This document shows, piece by piece, positions 34,905-46,383 of a stretch of 64,000 bases of DNA. A program made the position numbers and the translations under genes. A model generated the notes under the pieces. It did no database searches, was not told the origin of the DNA, and worked only from the letters and a program-made list of their open reading frames with translations. Location: positions 113,015,501 through 113,079,500 of the forward strand of contig CM059585.1 in the NCBI GenBank assembly GCA_030407085.1. Reading direction: 5' to 3'. This DNA comes from Trichopria drosophilae. Taxonomy: Eukaryota > Arthropoda > Insecta > Hymenoptera > Diapriidae. Positions within the stretch are counted from its first letter, which is position 1. The number at the start of each line of letters is the position of its first letter.

Positions 34905-35216
34905 AAATTTTTTCTCAAGTAATACCAATGCTGAAAGTACAGAAAACGACAACTAGCAACTATGGAATAATTCTCATACCATCCTTAACTCCTAGCACCG
35001 TACGAAAGTGAATAATAGCATACGAATACTTAACTGGAATTGACACGGATTTAAAAACTCGTACGAAATTTCAGAAGAAATACGCCCACTGGGTCTTAGT
35101 AATAATTACTTGGATTTAAACAGGAAAATAAAGCTTCTAACCCTATATGGAATGCGAAATGGCTTAAATGTAATGTGACGATTTCAAGCTTGATATCAGG
35201 TGGAGTCGAATGCCCT

Positions 35217-35978
35217 CTAAACTTCTGTCAAATCACTGGATATGGTGACAGCTAAATTTCGTGATTTATTTTCATATTGAATAATGCTATTATTACTGAT
35301 AATAGGGGTTATTGGATTATTCTTCATATTTCTTAATTGTTGACTATTACCAACTATAATTGCTTTGGTTTTGGATGTATTTATATGTAAACCTACATGT
35401 GATGCCCATAGAAGAATTTTAGTAATGGATTTACTGAGATGATTGATTGTATGTAGTTGATGACATAGAAAATAGGATGAATATATTTGTAGATCACCAG
35501 AAAATAGAACAAATTTAATATTAAATTGACTGGTAACTTTGGTAAATGAATTTATGAAGATTAGAAAGAGGATGGGATCGGGCAATGACCTGCGTGTGGC
35601 ACTCCAAAAGTCTTGTGCAAACATTCAGAAACTATATACCGTCAATGTCACGAATGTTTCGGTTTTTATTGGTTAAATTTGACGCGATGAATAATAACAT
35701 TATCACAGAACCCTAAGCCTCTGAAAAATATTAATAGGATATTGTGATTGACACTGTCAAATCCCCTACTAAAATCAACAGGTACAAGTACTGTAACCCT
35801 TTCTCTGTTTATACCTTTTGGAATGTCGTCCATGATATGCAAGAGAGCAGTTTGTGTGCTGCGTTTTTTTCTATATCCTGATTGTAAAGGATGGATTAAA
35901 TTATGACTTTCAAGAATCTTAACAATTTGGTGAATAAAAAATCTAACATTTTTGCGAAATGCCGTAATCCCACTATAG
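35217..35978 (-). pseudogene. Jockey-like reverse transcriptase fragment, copy C
   Basis: The minus strand carries RKNHSTQTALLHIMDD-like text and motif A-like DFSRGFDSVNHKIL-related codons. It then reads LPDPILFLIFINSFTKVTSQ, FVLFSGDLQIYSSYF and WASHVGLHINTSKTKAIIVG, continuing past the point where unit B is truncated. The catalytic box is FSGD in place of FADD. Frameshifts separate the motif A part from the remainder. Confidence 0.8.
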
Positions 35979-38456
35979 GACAGTTATTAGAATATTCATT
36001 TAATGACAATGAATGGCTACATAGATAATAGTTAAATAGGGAGCGGTGGTCAGGAAGACGTTTTTACCGTAGCGTAATGGTATACTATGATAGAGTTAAC
36101 AATGATACTTTAGAGAATGAGCAGCAATAAAATTTGATAAATGTTTGAGCATCCTGTAAAACAACATTTGTCACAGTTTCGGTACAGATAACAAACGGAA
36201 TGAGTGATATACCTTAAAAAATAACAGCTTGCAAAAACGATTGGGTATCATCATTGGATGTAATTCCTGCAGTTTCTGCAATATACGAAAAAGATGCAAC
36301 ACATCAATTTGAACTGGATTTATTTTGAACATAAGTTTGTGTGTGAGTATGAAATCATTTATTATTGTCCTGGAAATCAGAATCCGTAGACAAAAAAATA
36401 ATTACAAATTCGTTTTACAAAAAAGTATTTAAAAACTAATCCTAACTTAGAGTCTCGCTCACCAAATTAAGTTTTGGCGCATCCGCGACGATAAAAGCTT
36501 TTGCATACTACGCATTCCACTGATTTTTTTGCAATGTATTGCTTGCGTCTATTACAATGTTCTATTCATCGTGAAAGTTATTAAATCAAATAGGATGTAA
36601 TAACGATACAATATCTTGTATAACACTCCTATAAATAGTTAATTCATCAAGAAATTAATTTATATTGTTTAAAACATTCGGTGAAAATGTCGATATTAGA
36701 AAACGTGGTTGTAAATACGTGGCAGTGATAGTCTGTTTATTGTTAAATAAGCCACTATTATTTTTCCAAATTATCGTAATGCGTTTGTTCGGCGCAAGAA
36801 AGGTCCGGCGTGAATCGTGCGCGCGTAAATTGAAATTATAGCAAAAATAATAAATGACACTTTTTCAATTTTTCAGAGACACCTGTTATCCACAACAAAA
36901 AATAAAAGGCCGAAACGTCGAATGCCATTCAGGCACGAACTCTGTCAAGTTGGCACAGACAAAAACGGTAAAATTAATAATCTTTTATGCTAATTTAGGA
37001 ATGATTTATAATACGTAAAACTCCCTCAACGGCAAGATATAAACTGATTATACATTTGTTTACATTATATTATTTGCAATATATAAATTTACGCTAACAT
37101 TTGACAGAAATGACTTTTTTCGGTAAGCTTAAAACAATTTTTTATGGTGTTATATTGTTAAATTGTTTTGAATTTGTAAATCAAAAACAACGAGCTGTTC
37201 CAAAATATGCTGAGAATGAAAAGTTCGTAGAATTCATGGTGTTATATCCTGGAATTTTTTTCAACCTGCCATAATATGTTTAATTTTTATTTAAATAATG
37301 AAGTTAAAAAAAATGCGTACACTGTAAGATTTGAAATTGAGTCCAGAAGTTTATCATATAAATTTGTATAGAGAATGGCATTTTGAGCACGTCATAATCA
37401 AGCGGCATAGAGAAGTAACATTTTTTGAACGATCTGAACGTTTAGTGAACGAATTTTCAAAGCTGACTTTTCGCTTTGGACTTAAAAGACGGTAAATTTT
37501 CTGTTTCAAATTTGAGACTTTAAGATCGTCCTAGTTATTTACATCATTAGTGATTCATCAGAAAATTACCAGAAAAATGATCACTGAACTTTCGGAACTT
37601 GGGCACATACTTTATTTCCTTAAAATTCAAATATTTTATACACCTTTATCCATAGTTTCCATAAAATCGCAACGTCCTAAAATTTCGAATAAAAAATGAT
37701 AAAAATAAGAATTGTTTTCATAATTTTAAAATTATCTGTTTTTTCTATACTAATGAAATATCAAGAAATAAAGAAAGATCAGTTAAGTAAAAGTCAAATT
37801 TACAGACCATTTTTTTATAACAAAACCAAAACCTACACCTTTATAAAATAATAAAATTATAACAATTCTAAATAGTAAAGAATATTTAGAATATCTGTGT
37901 AAAATATTGCTTATTAATTGAATATTACCGAATAAGCTTAATGAGTTAGTAATTAAATTAAATATGACTAAGAACCACATTAATGTCATACAGCAGTATT
38001 CTCTTTATCAATCTTTCTTAATTACAATTAATGCCAAACCATGATACTTATGACATTATTAAAAGCACAAAATATTTATTGTTATTCTGATTAGGGTTGA
38101 AAGGATTATTTTTGTTGTAAGTTGCACGAAAATCAAATGCCACATCATAACATAAAATTTTATAGTTTTCACTGTTTCTTTTCTTATTGTTTTTTTCATT
38201 ATATCATATTTGTAACACAGGCCAAAATTTATTAATATAATTACCCACGTAACTTTCGTTTAACAACGGAATATACATTACAGTTTTTCACTTAAATACG
38301 AAAATATACAAAAATAAATGATCACATTTTGTTGGTGCCGAAAAAAAATTAATATGAATACAACAAAATTATTATGGAGGATAAATTAAAGATATGACGA
38401 TGTATGTTTTTACGAAATGGAATGCAATATTTTGGAGAGGACTCCTATCAACCGCT

Positions 38457-38525
38457 TCGGCGTCATGACGCTTCGCGTGGCGTCATAATGCTTCGCGTGG
38501 CGACATGACGCTTCGCTTGGCGTGA
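38457..38525. repeat. CGTCATGACGCTTCGCGTGG minisatellite, unit C
   Basis: Paralogous to the array at 19779-19857, with about three to four 20-bp units. Confidence 0.8.
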
Positions 38526-38960
38526 AGCGCTACCTGGCCTGGGTCGGAAATAACGACTAAAATGGCATCAAGACTGAATCTCAATTATACGACTTTAATA
38601 ATCGAGATTTTATCTAGACGCCATTTCAGTCATCTTGCCGTACTGTGTCAAGTCACGCTTGATGCCAAAAGAGACGTCATGGTGACGAAGGGGTTAGTCG
38701 AAGTGTACAAACTTAAATTCGAAATCCTTTCAAATAAATGTTGTAATTTACTGTCAATTTTTCCCTTTAATTTAATAATCAATATTAAGAAAATATCATA
38801 ATAAATCTAATCTCGAATATATCACAAATATATACAAACACTTAATAACCCCCTAATCGATGGATGTAATGCAAAATACGATTTTTATTACAATTAAACA
38901 CGTCAAAACTTTGGAATATTGTCGAACATTTTCAGAAAAATATACGTAAAAAACACTTAC

Positions 38961-39169
38961 GTCAAATGTGACGAGGGAAGAACAGCAAACAGCACCCAAG
39001 CCAAGCGATGATAACTCCAAACAGGACCACACGATCTTTACCAAACTACTGCCAAATTGAGAGTGGAGTGGAGAATGCAGCGAAGACTGTGGAGTAACCG
39101 AAAGCTCAGGTGGCTGCAGGCCGTCGACTATTCCTCCGCCACCTTCAACATTTTTTAAGGAAACGACTT
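38961..39169 (-). CDS. predicted internal exon of an unknown gene, open in copy C
   Basis: On the minus strand a 209-nt block runs from ATATCCAG (acceptor, with a TACTAAAT-like branch site just upstream) to TTTGAC followed by GTAAGT (a consensus donor). Only one frame is open. It reads VVSLKNVEGGGGIVDGLQPP, then SVTPQSSLHSPLHSQFGSS and ELSSLGLGAVCCSSLVTFD, entering in phase 1 and leaving at a codon boundary. Base composition is much less AT-rich than the flanks. The family is not recognised, and neighbouring exons were not found in the window. It may be an exon carried into the duplication or a chance frame; the copy in unit B is interrupted by TAA. Confidence 0.35.
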
Positions 39170-39869
39170 CTGGATATTTAGTAAACAACGTTTTTATTTA
39201 TTGTATTTATGTTATTTATATTATTCAGTTTATTTATTTTATTTTTTTATTTAGTTAATTTTTGTATTTATTTTATTTACTTTATTTAATTTATTTCAGT
39301 AATATTAAATTAAAATTTAAATGCATTTTTATATTATAAAACGATACAAAATTCTAATACTTTTAGTTTCAACTTTTGGGCAACAAGAATTAAAAAAATA
39401 AAAATTCGTACAAAAAACAGAATTTATATCTGTTATTTAGTCGGTATTTAAATTCTCAAGTCCCAAATTCTAATATTTGAAATAATTAATCGTCACATTC
39501 TCATCTGCTTCAATACTCTCAAAATTTCAATCAGCGAAAATCACTGCGCACCCGATAAATTTAACCCTTACAGCTGCATAAAAGATGCGAGGAAGTCGTA
39601 CGATGGCTTTCATAAAAGACCTTAAAGATTAATAGTGACGAATTTAAGATTTTATAGGGACTCGTGGAGATAGTAAGGAGATTATCCAAATGGGAATGAC
39701 AGATGTTATCCAGACGTTGACAATGATGCTTGCATGACTTTTGACAAATAATTCCTTTGTTCAGAAAATATATTAAATATTTACTCATTTTTACAACATT
39801 TATATTTAATTTAGTAAATAAATTTTGATGAGTAAATTATTGTTATGTTTTTTGTTATCACTCGGATAG

Positions 39870-40749
39870 GGGAAGTAGGGGCAAAGTGGGATTTTGACGT
39901 TTCGCTCTATTAGAACATTTCCTATAGGTTTGTTTGTATTGTTTATTTACAAATCAGTTACTGTAATATAAATTTTGAAACATATTTCACTTTCCATTCA
40001 CTATTTACCAACCGCTCCAGCATGACCTAGGAGGTCGAAGCCAATTGCTTTTGCTTTTTGAAGAGGAAAAATTAGGCCACTTTGAATTTACTCAGAACCA
40101 ACAGAATTTTCAGATATTTGACGTTATGTGCATGAAAAATTCATTTTTTTATTATTTTTGAGGTTATGTATAAGACAAGACAAATTTTAGTAGATTTTCT
40201 TACTACATGCACCATTTAGGAGTACTCTCACATTCAAAAATAAGAGTTTGTCACCTACGATTTTTTCTAACAAAGTTACAAAAATGTTAAATTATGACAT
40301 TTATCTCAACCTATTTTTTAACATTTTGAATCCACATTTACGATATTAATTTTCGTATCGTCCAATTCGTACTTAGCAAATTCATAAACGTCAAAATATA
40401 CGTTTCAAAGCGTAGTAAATATCCTTTTTTTTTTATTTTTGGACACACATAATGTATAAAACATTGATATACAAACTGGGTGAATACGGTCTGTTTTTCA
40501 GAGCTCTAAATGTTATAATTTAATCTTAATAAATAATAGCCGTAACTTTGTGGAAAAACATTTTTTGGAATGGAAAGAGTAATATTAAATGATATATACC
40601 GGGTGATTAACTCAAGGCGGGCCATAGGGAAACACATGTATAGCCATCAGCCAATGAGAAGCGAGCCTTACCCATGTATCTTACATGAATCGACCAATGG
40701 CGTGAAAGCAATAGTACTGTCGTGACTGTCGTACAGTCTACCTAGGCTA
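39870..40749. other. spacer, no gene recognised
   Basis: AT-rich DNA without a supported frame. ACCGGGTGATTAACTCAAGG near 40598 resembles the terminus of a Tc1/mariner-type MITE, but no partner end was found. Confidence 0.45.
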
Positions 40750-41035
40750 TGGCTTCGGCAACGTAAAAGTGCGTAATTAGATCGTTGTGGAAATTGTTTT
40801 GTTTATTAGGGGTACGAAAATAGACCTTACCATGTCTGGGATGTCCTTCCACGGAATCCAAATTTTCAATGCCTTGGCCCTGGTATTTTCCTTTTCAGCA
40901 GATTCTTGGTCCTGAGGTAGTTGAAAATCTTCTCTGCGGCAGTCTTCAATTATTATTCCTGCACATGAATTTTTAACGAGTGTAGTTTACGATTTCATTC
41001 ATTTTACAAAGGTCGTTTTCAAGTAGGTGTTTTAG

Positions 41036-41867
41036 ATTAATTAAATACGGGAATTAATTCTTGGTGTGACGGTTCGTATAATATGAAAACAAATCAAAAG
41101 ATAGACAAAAATTAAATGTATATTTCGAGCTTGGACGTAAGCTACCTTTTTACAAAAAATTGAGAAGCCGAAAAATATGCTGGTTACCACTTCTGAAATT
41201 ATAATCTATTGCAACGTTTAAGACCGAATTAAAATACATTTTACTTATTCATTCAGATTCCATCTGACGGTAGCTAATTTAGCAGAATGCCATTTTTTTT
41301 TAAAAATACGTTTCGTCCTAGCTCCTCTGCATGGACTCGTCAGTAAGACTACGGAGGAACCTGCCGTATACATATCCAATTTGTTTAATTGAAATTGTAG
41401 CCATTTAAAAAAAAAATGGACATTTTTTGAAAATAGTGAAAAAGGACAGATACACAAAAAATCGGTAATGAGATGTCATTACTCAGTGGGTACCTATCGA
41501 GAAGCCAATAAATAAATGTATTAATGTATAAGGCAGGTTCCTCTGTAGTCTTACTGACGAGTCCATGCAAAGGAGCTGGGACGAAACGTACTTTTTAAAA
41601 AAATGGCATTCTGCAAAATTAGCTGCCGTCAGATGGAATCTGAATGTATAAGTAAAATGTATTTTAATTCGGTCTTAAACCTTGCGATAGATTATAATTT
41701 CAGAAGCGGTAATCAGCATATTTTTCGGCTTCTCAATTTTTTGTATAAAAGTAGCTTACATCCAAGCTCGAATTGTACATTTAATTTTTGTTTATTTTTT
41801 TTATATGTTTTTATATTATATGAACCGCACACCAAGCATTTAATTCGTTGCTTTGCATCGTTAATCG
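41036..41867. mobile_element. fold-back element with 11-bp target duplication
   Basis: AGGTGTTTTAG occurs at 41025-41035 and again at 41868-41878, and the other arm of the surrounding inverted repeat has it only once. The insert itself folds back: TTGGTGTGACGGTTCGTATA near 41061 pairs with the CCGCACACCAAG end near 41836, and blocks such as GACTCGTCAGTAAGACTAC and GACGGTAGCTAATTTAGCAG recur inverted around 41530-41640. A 9-11-bp duplication is typical of Mutator-like elements; the superfamily is inferred from that only. No coding capacity. Confidence 0.75.
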
Positions 41868-42341
41868 AGGTGTTTTAGTCTTCATCAAGAATAGTTGATT
41901 TTATGCACAGGAGAGATAATATGGATTTTAATTCAATTGATAGAAACACTTTCGTCGTTTTGGTGGAAAGCCTTATCATTTTGGCTAACAGTTTTAAAAG
42001 ATACCATTTCGGTAGGACATAGTTTACTTCTATTTTAAGTTTGTAAGATTGGCTAAAATAAATACGATTACCCATTGTACATTTTCTTTATTATAGCACT
42101 TTCCAGAGTGCGAACTCAGTGCATTTTTTGAACATTGCACTTATGGGGTTCAGAGCACACTCAGACTGTGTAAGTTTGGGTTTTCAGTGGCCCAATATCT
42201 ATAATTTTGCCTATTTGGTGCACATTTAGCAAAAAAGTACACTCGTCGCTCAAGCAAATTCTTTGGAGGAAATGCTCATCTTCATTTACTAAATTTGTCT
42301 TTGTTTCGCAAAAACTCATTCGCTGGTCTTCGTCACTATTA

Positions 42342-42446
42342 CACCCAGCTAGTTTAATTCTGTCCTTTGTCTTTCACATACAGTGATACATTTCAAGACA
42401 AAGAAACAACAAAAACCCGAAGGGACAGAATTAAACGAGTTGGGTG
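42342..42446. mobile_element. 105-bp TA-flanked mini-MITE
   Basis: CACCCAGCTAGTTTAATTCTG at the left pairs with CAGAATTAAACGAGTTGGGTG at the right (24 of 27 positions by eye), with TA on both sides (42340-42341, 42447-42448). Too small to code; Tc1/mariner-type target. Confidence 0.8.
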
Positions 42447-42743
42447 TACGTAACTCTTAATGAATGTGCGGTTTATACGGTCGATACCCATTTCTTTTAA
42501 CACCATCCAACGAAACTGACGTATGGATATAAATTAAAGAAGCGCGCGCTACTCGACGCATACGCCATATTGACGAACGAACCAATCACATTGCCAATAA
42601 TGGCAAGATGGCGACGACATTATTTTCAAGTATTTAAAGTCTATTGTTTAGCCGTTGCGATTTCGGAAATTTTTATTGTTAAAATCACGTTTTCCAGATA
42701 TAATGATTAAAATAAATTGAATTATAGTTTAAATTTTTCAAAT

Positions 42744-44197
42744 ATGGATCTAGCGCAAAAAATTCAAATTGTAAAATGGTTTTATGGTGGAATGAGCACA
42801 AGAGAAATTCGGGATTATTTCTCAGTTCAGTACGAAGATTCCCAAATTCCCTCACGCTCTACAATCCAAAGAATTATTCATAATTTTGAAACAACAGGAA
42901 GTGTTGAGTCGAAAAAAAGGGATTGTACTGCTCGTGTGTTAAGAGAAGATGAGGAGATTTCGATATGTGCTGCTATTGAGAATGATCCTCATTTGTCGAC
43001 AAGACGAATTTCAAGGATGCTTGGCATTCCCCAAACGTCAGTTTGGATGGTGTTAAAAAAAAATGGGTATCGACCGTATAAACCGCACTTGCATCAAGAG
43101 CTATCTATTGGTGAGGAAGAGCAGCGAATGATGTTTTGTGAGACAATGACAAATTTAGTAAATGAAGATGAGCATTTGCTCCAAAGAATTTGTTTTAGCG
43201 ACGAGTGTATTTTTTTTGCTAAATGTGCACCAAATAGGCAAAATTATAAATATTGGGCCACTGAAAACCCAAGAGAACTATTACAGATAAAAACACAGTA
43301 CCCAATTAAAATAAATGTTTGGGTTGGAATAATAGGTTCACGAATTGTAGGTCCAGTCTTCATTAATGACAATCTAAATAGTGAACTATACCTCCAACTA
43401 TTAGAAAATATCGTTACACCATTTCTACATGAAATAGAACATGCGGTAAATAATTCAGTCCATAAATGTTGAAATACACCAACTATTCAAAACCAATCCA
43501 TTAAAAAATGCACTTGAGTTAATAAAATGTTATCAGTTCATAATAATACTGCATAATTTTTTGGCACATATCAATTTAATCAAAAGAATTGTTTAAATTG
43601 ATATGTGCTAAAAAATTAACTTAATCGTGCGTTAAATGCTCGAATTTTCCAAATCACTTTATTCACCAAATAAACACGCGATAACAATTTCTTAGCATAT
43701 TTCTAAGTAATTATACAAAAGCAATTCATGAATATTTGGAAATCATTGATTGTAATTGGAATATCTGAACTTTGTGAATTTGTACTACTTTGTAAAAAAT
43801 AAACAAATTACGTACGTTTCTAACATGAACAAATACTACTTTAGGAACAGAAATATGGTTCCAACAAGATGGAGCACCACCACATGGGACTCGGAATATA
43901 TCTAGGCATTTAAACGAGAACTTCCCAAATCGTTGGATAGGTCTTTTTGGTCCTGTAAAGTGGCCAGCTCGTTCACCAGACCTCACTCCGCTTGATTTTT
44001 TTTTATGGGGTCATGTTAAAAATGAATTATACAGAGGACCATCGGTCACAACACAAGACGAACTTCGTGACAGAATCATTGAAATAATTCAGTCGATAAG
44101 TGCTGAAATATTAACCAGCGTTCATAGTGAATTCTATGACAGATTAGGTTTCTGTACGGCAGCAAATGGTCGACATTTCGAAAACCTAATCAACTAA
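42744..44197 (+). pseudogene. DD41D mariner/IS630-type transposase, interrupted
   Basis: The first part, from ATG at 42744 to a stop at 43470-43472, holds helix-turn-helix regions (MDLAQKIQIVKWFYGGMSTR, SRSTIQRIIHNF, STRRISRMLGIPQTSVWMV) and the first catalytic aspartate in ICFSDECIFF. The second part, 43844-44197, carries IWFQQDGAPPH with the second aspartate and WPARSPDLTPLDFFLWG with the third. Forty-one residues separate them, which defines the DD41D (rosa-like) group. About 370 bp lie between the parts. GTAAAT at 43445 and TTTAG at 43839-43843 could bound an intron, but joining them shifts the frame by one, so a mutation or another splice site must be assumed. All catalytic residues are otherwise present. 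Confidence 0.8.
43555..43617. other. near-perfect short hairpin
   Basis: AATTTTTTGGCACATATCAA... pairs with its inverted copy over about 25 bp, the single mismatch being a G-U pair in RNA, with a 12-nt loop. It lies in the stretch separating the two transposase parts. Could be a tiny fold-back insertion or an RNA hairpin. Confidence 0.6.
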
Positions 44198-45512
44198 TAA
44201 AACGTTGCATTGAATTAATAAATTATTACTATTAACGCTATTAATACAAATTTTTAACTTTCATTGAAATTTATTAAATATTGTTCTCCAATAAATGTGA
44301 GTTTATAATACCATAAATAATTTATACCCTCTGCCATTTACTATAAAATTTCCTACATCTCGAAGTTTTAAATCTATTTGCTATTACGTCGTTATTTAAA
44401 TATTTGGTTGGGACATTTAGTTGTTTTAAATTTTATTGCATTAGTAAAATTTATTGTACATGTAAAATTAAACCAAACAACCCCTGGTCTGCAATGCCTT
44501 CGTAGGACAAACTTTTCGTAACAAGAAATTCTTACAAACAATTAGTATTAATTTTGTTACTTACGTTACATAGCATAGCATTTATTTTACTTAGCAAATG
44601 AAGTAAAAAAAAGTTCTGTATAAGAAAATCCAAATCAGAATACTATTTCACGAAAATAATCCGAATCAGTTTTCAGTTTAAATGTCAATTCAACAAAGCG
44701 TCAGCTTGGTGAAAAACCTTACTATTTCGGTTGGTGGTTTTAAAACAGACCATTTTGGAAGGAAGTGTATTGCTTCTATTTTTTGTTTGCATGACTAGCA
44801 AAAATAAATAAGGTCACGCATTCTAAAAAAGACGTGTTCATGTGGATGTTCTTTGTTTTCTTACCTCACTTTCCAATGAGACTTGCACTCGCCCAGTTTC
44901 TCCATTGGAACAACGTTAAAACTTGCACTGTCTGAGTGCGCATTGAGCCCATAAGGGCAATGTTCAAAAACTGCACTGAGTTTACACTCAGTACGCCCAT
45001 TAGAAAATGCTATTATAAAAAATGTATAATGGGTAAATCTTACTTATTTTAGCTAGTCTTACAAACTTAAAATAGAAATGAAATACACCCTACCGAAATG
45101 GTATCTTTTAAAACTATTAGCCGAAATGGTAAAGCTTTTCACCAAGTCGACAAAAGTGTTTCTATCAATCGAATTAAAAACCATATTATCTCCCCTGTGC
45201 ATAACGCTAACTACAGTCGTCCAAACTAAGTCAGCATCAGCTCAAACATTCTTGGTGAAGTCTAAAACACCTTCTCGAAAACAATTTTTTTAAAAAGGAA
45301 CTCGGAAACTGCACTCGGTAAAAAATCATGCGCAGGAATGTTAATTGAAGATTGCCGCAGAGAAGATTATCAATCGCCTCAAGACCAAGAATCTGCAGAA
45401 AAGGAATTCCATGGAACGACATCCGAGATAGGGTAAGGTCTATTTTCGTACCCCTAATAAACAAAACAATTTCCATAACGATCTAATTACGCACTTTTAC
45501 GTTGACGAAGCC

Positions 45513-46383
45513 GTGAATCTGAAACAAATGAAAAACAAACCCCAAAGAATAATGCTTTTTAAAATAAGATATTAAGTAAAAGTCTATTATAACTTATCGG
45601 ACGAATCGTTCTTCCAAGCAGTATTTATTTATAACGAAACGTAAATTTTATCTGAAGAACGGGATTGAACCAATTTACAAACCGGTGATAAAATCTACAC
45701 GATAAAAACGAGCGAATATGACAGAAATGTCAAACGCGATTGACCGTCGACTGGCGATGGGCGATATTGTATCGATACTTTGAGGCGAAAATATCGATAT
45801 TTCGCGATCCGATATTTTGATGTATCGATACTCACATCCATGTATGGGTCATAGCCTACACTGAAAGCCCAGTGGCGCTATTTTCGTATGGGCTCTATCG
45901 GGCATAAAACGTACGAAGTCGGTAAGACGTTATGCGTAGCACGCGTCCTACCGGAATCGCCGTAAGTTGCACAGGTTTTCGTATCGGGAATGTCCGCACG
46001 AAAAAAGAACGAAAGCAGGTCTATACTTGTTCCAATCTCATGCCGGAATCGTATAGGTAGCCCGATAGTAAACAATCCCTACTCTGTCGTTCGAAATTCT
46101 TTCCAGTGGCCATCCCATTTTCGCTGTTGTTTGGAACGATTTAGTGTTACCAGTGTTACTTTGTGTTTCTATAACTGAGACGTGACAGCTGACGTGACAA
46201 CCGAATAAAGTGAGGTACGAGATTCTATAGTAAAGGAAGTGTTCATATATTTACTGTTCAATATTAATAATTCCGATTTAACCAATAATTGTAATACTAT
46301 GCATGTTCGTGAAATGAGTACGGTACACTGTAAAAAATCTGCAATGAAACAACCAAACATATAACGGTAATTTTACAGCTGAT
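45513..46383. other. spacer with TATCGATA motifs, no gene recognised
   Basis: A less AT-rich island (about 45720-46200) has no protein-family signal on either strand. See the motif cluster at 45761-45832. Confidence 0.45.
45761..45832. promoter_or_regulatory. cluster of TATCGATA (DRE/BEAF-type) motifs
   Basis: GTATCGATAC, ATATCGATAT and GTATCGATAC occur within 65 bp, with CGATATT spacers. TATCGATA is the DREF/BEAF-32 site of insect housekeeping promoters. No transcript start or gene could be tied to it, so it may equally be a repeat fragment. Confidence 0.35.

Larger units (their letters stand above)
29255..39869. repeat. segmental duplication unit C
   Basis: Same orientation and gene order as unit B (13461-23036). 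It includes extra material: about 240 bp at 31840-32085, the piggyBac-type MITE at 32420-33072, the tRNA-like SINE and more of the hAT and Jockey fragments at 34330-35385, about 650 bp at 35978-36640, and about 480 bp at 37200-37680. Some of these are insertions in C, others deletions in B. The stretch 32250-33480 of C has no match to 16221-16770 of B even outside the MITE. Confidence 0.9.
40750..45512. repeat. long inverted-repeat arms surrounding a transposase gene
   Basis: Left-arm sequence at 40750-41035 (GGCTTCGGCAACGTAAAAGT, TTTGTTTATTAGGGGTACGA, TCTCTGCGGCAGTCTTCAAT) is inverted at about 45275-45512. Left 41879-42200 (ATGCACAGGAGAGATAATAT, GATAGAAACACTTTCGTCG, TTGAACATTGCACTTATGGG) is inverted at about 44940-45260. 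The arms are interrupted on the left by a separate 832-bp element (41036-41867). Between the arms lies the DD41D transposase. Either this is one element with very long terminal repeats or a fold-back element that received the transposon. Confidence 0.75.

Noticed and set aside
38562..38801. 79-codon frame starting MASRLNLNYTTLIIEILSRR
   Set aside because: It lies in an imperfect palindrome next to the minisatellite, differs in length in unit B, and shows no domain.
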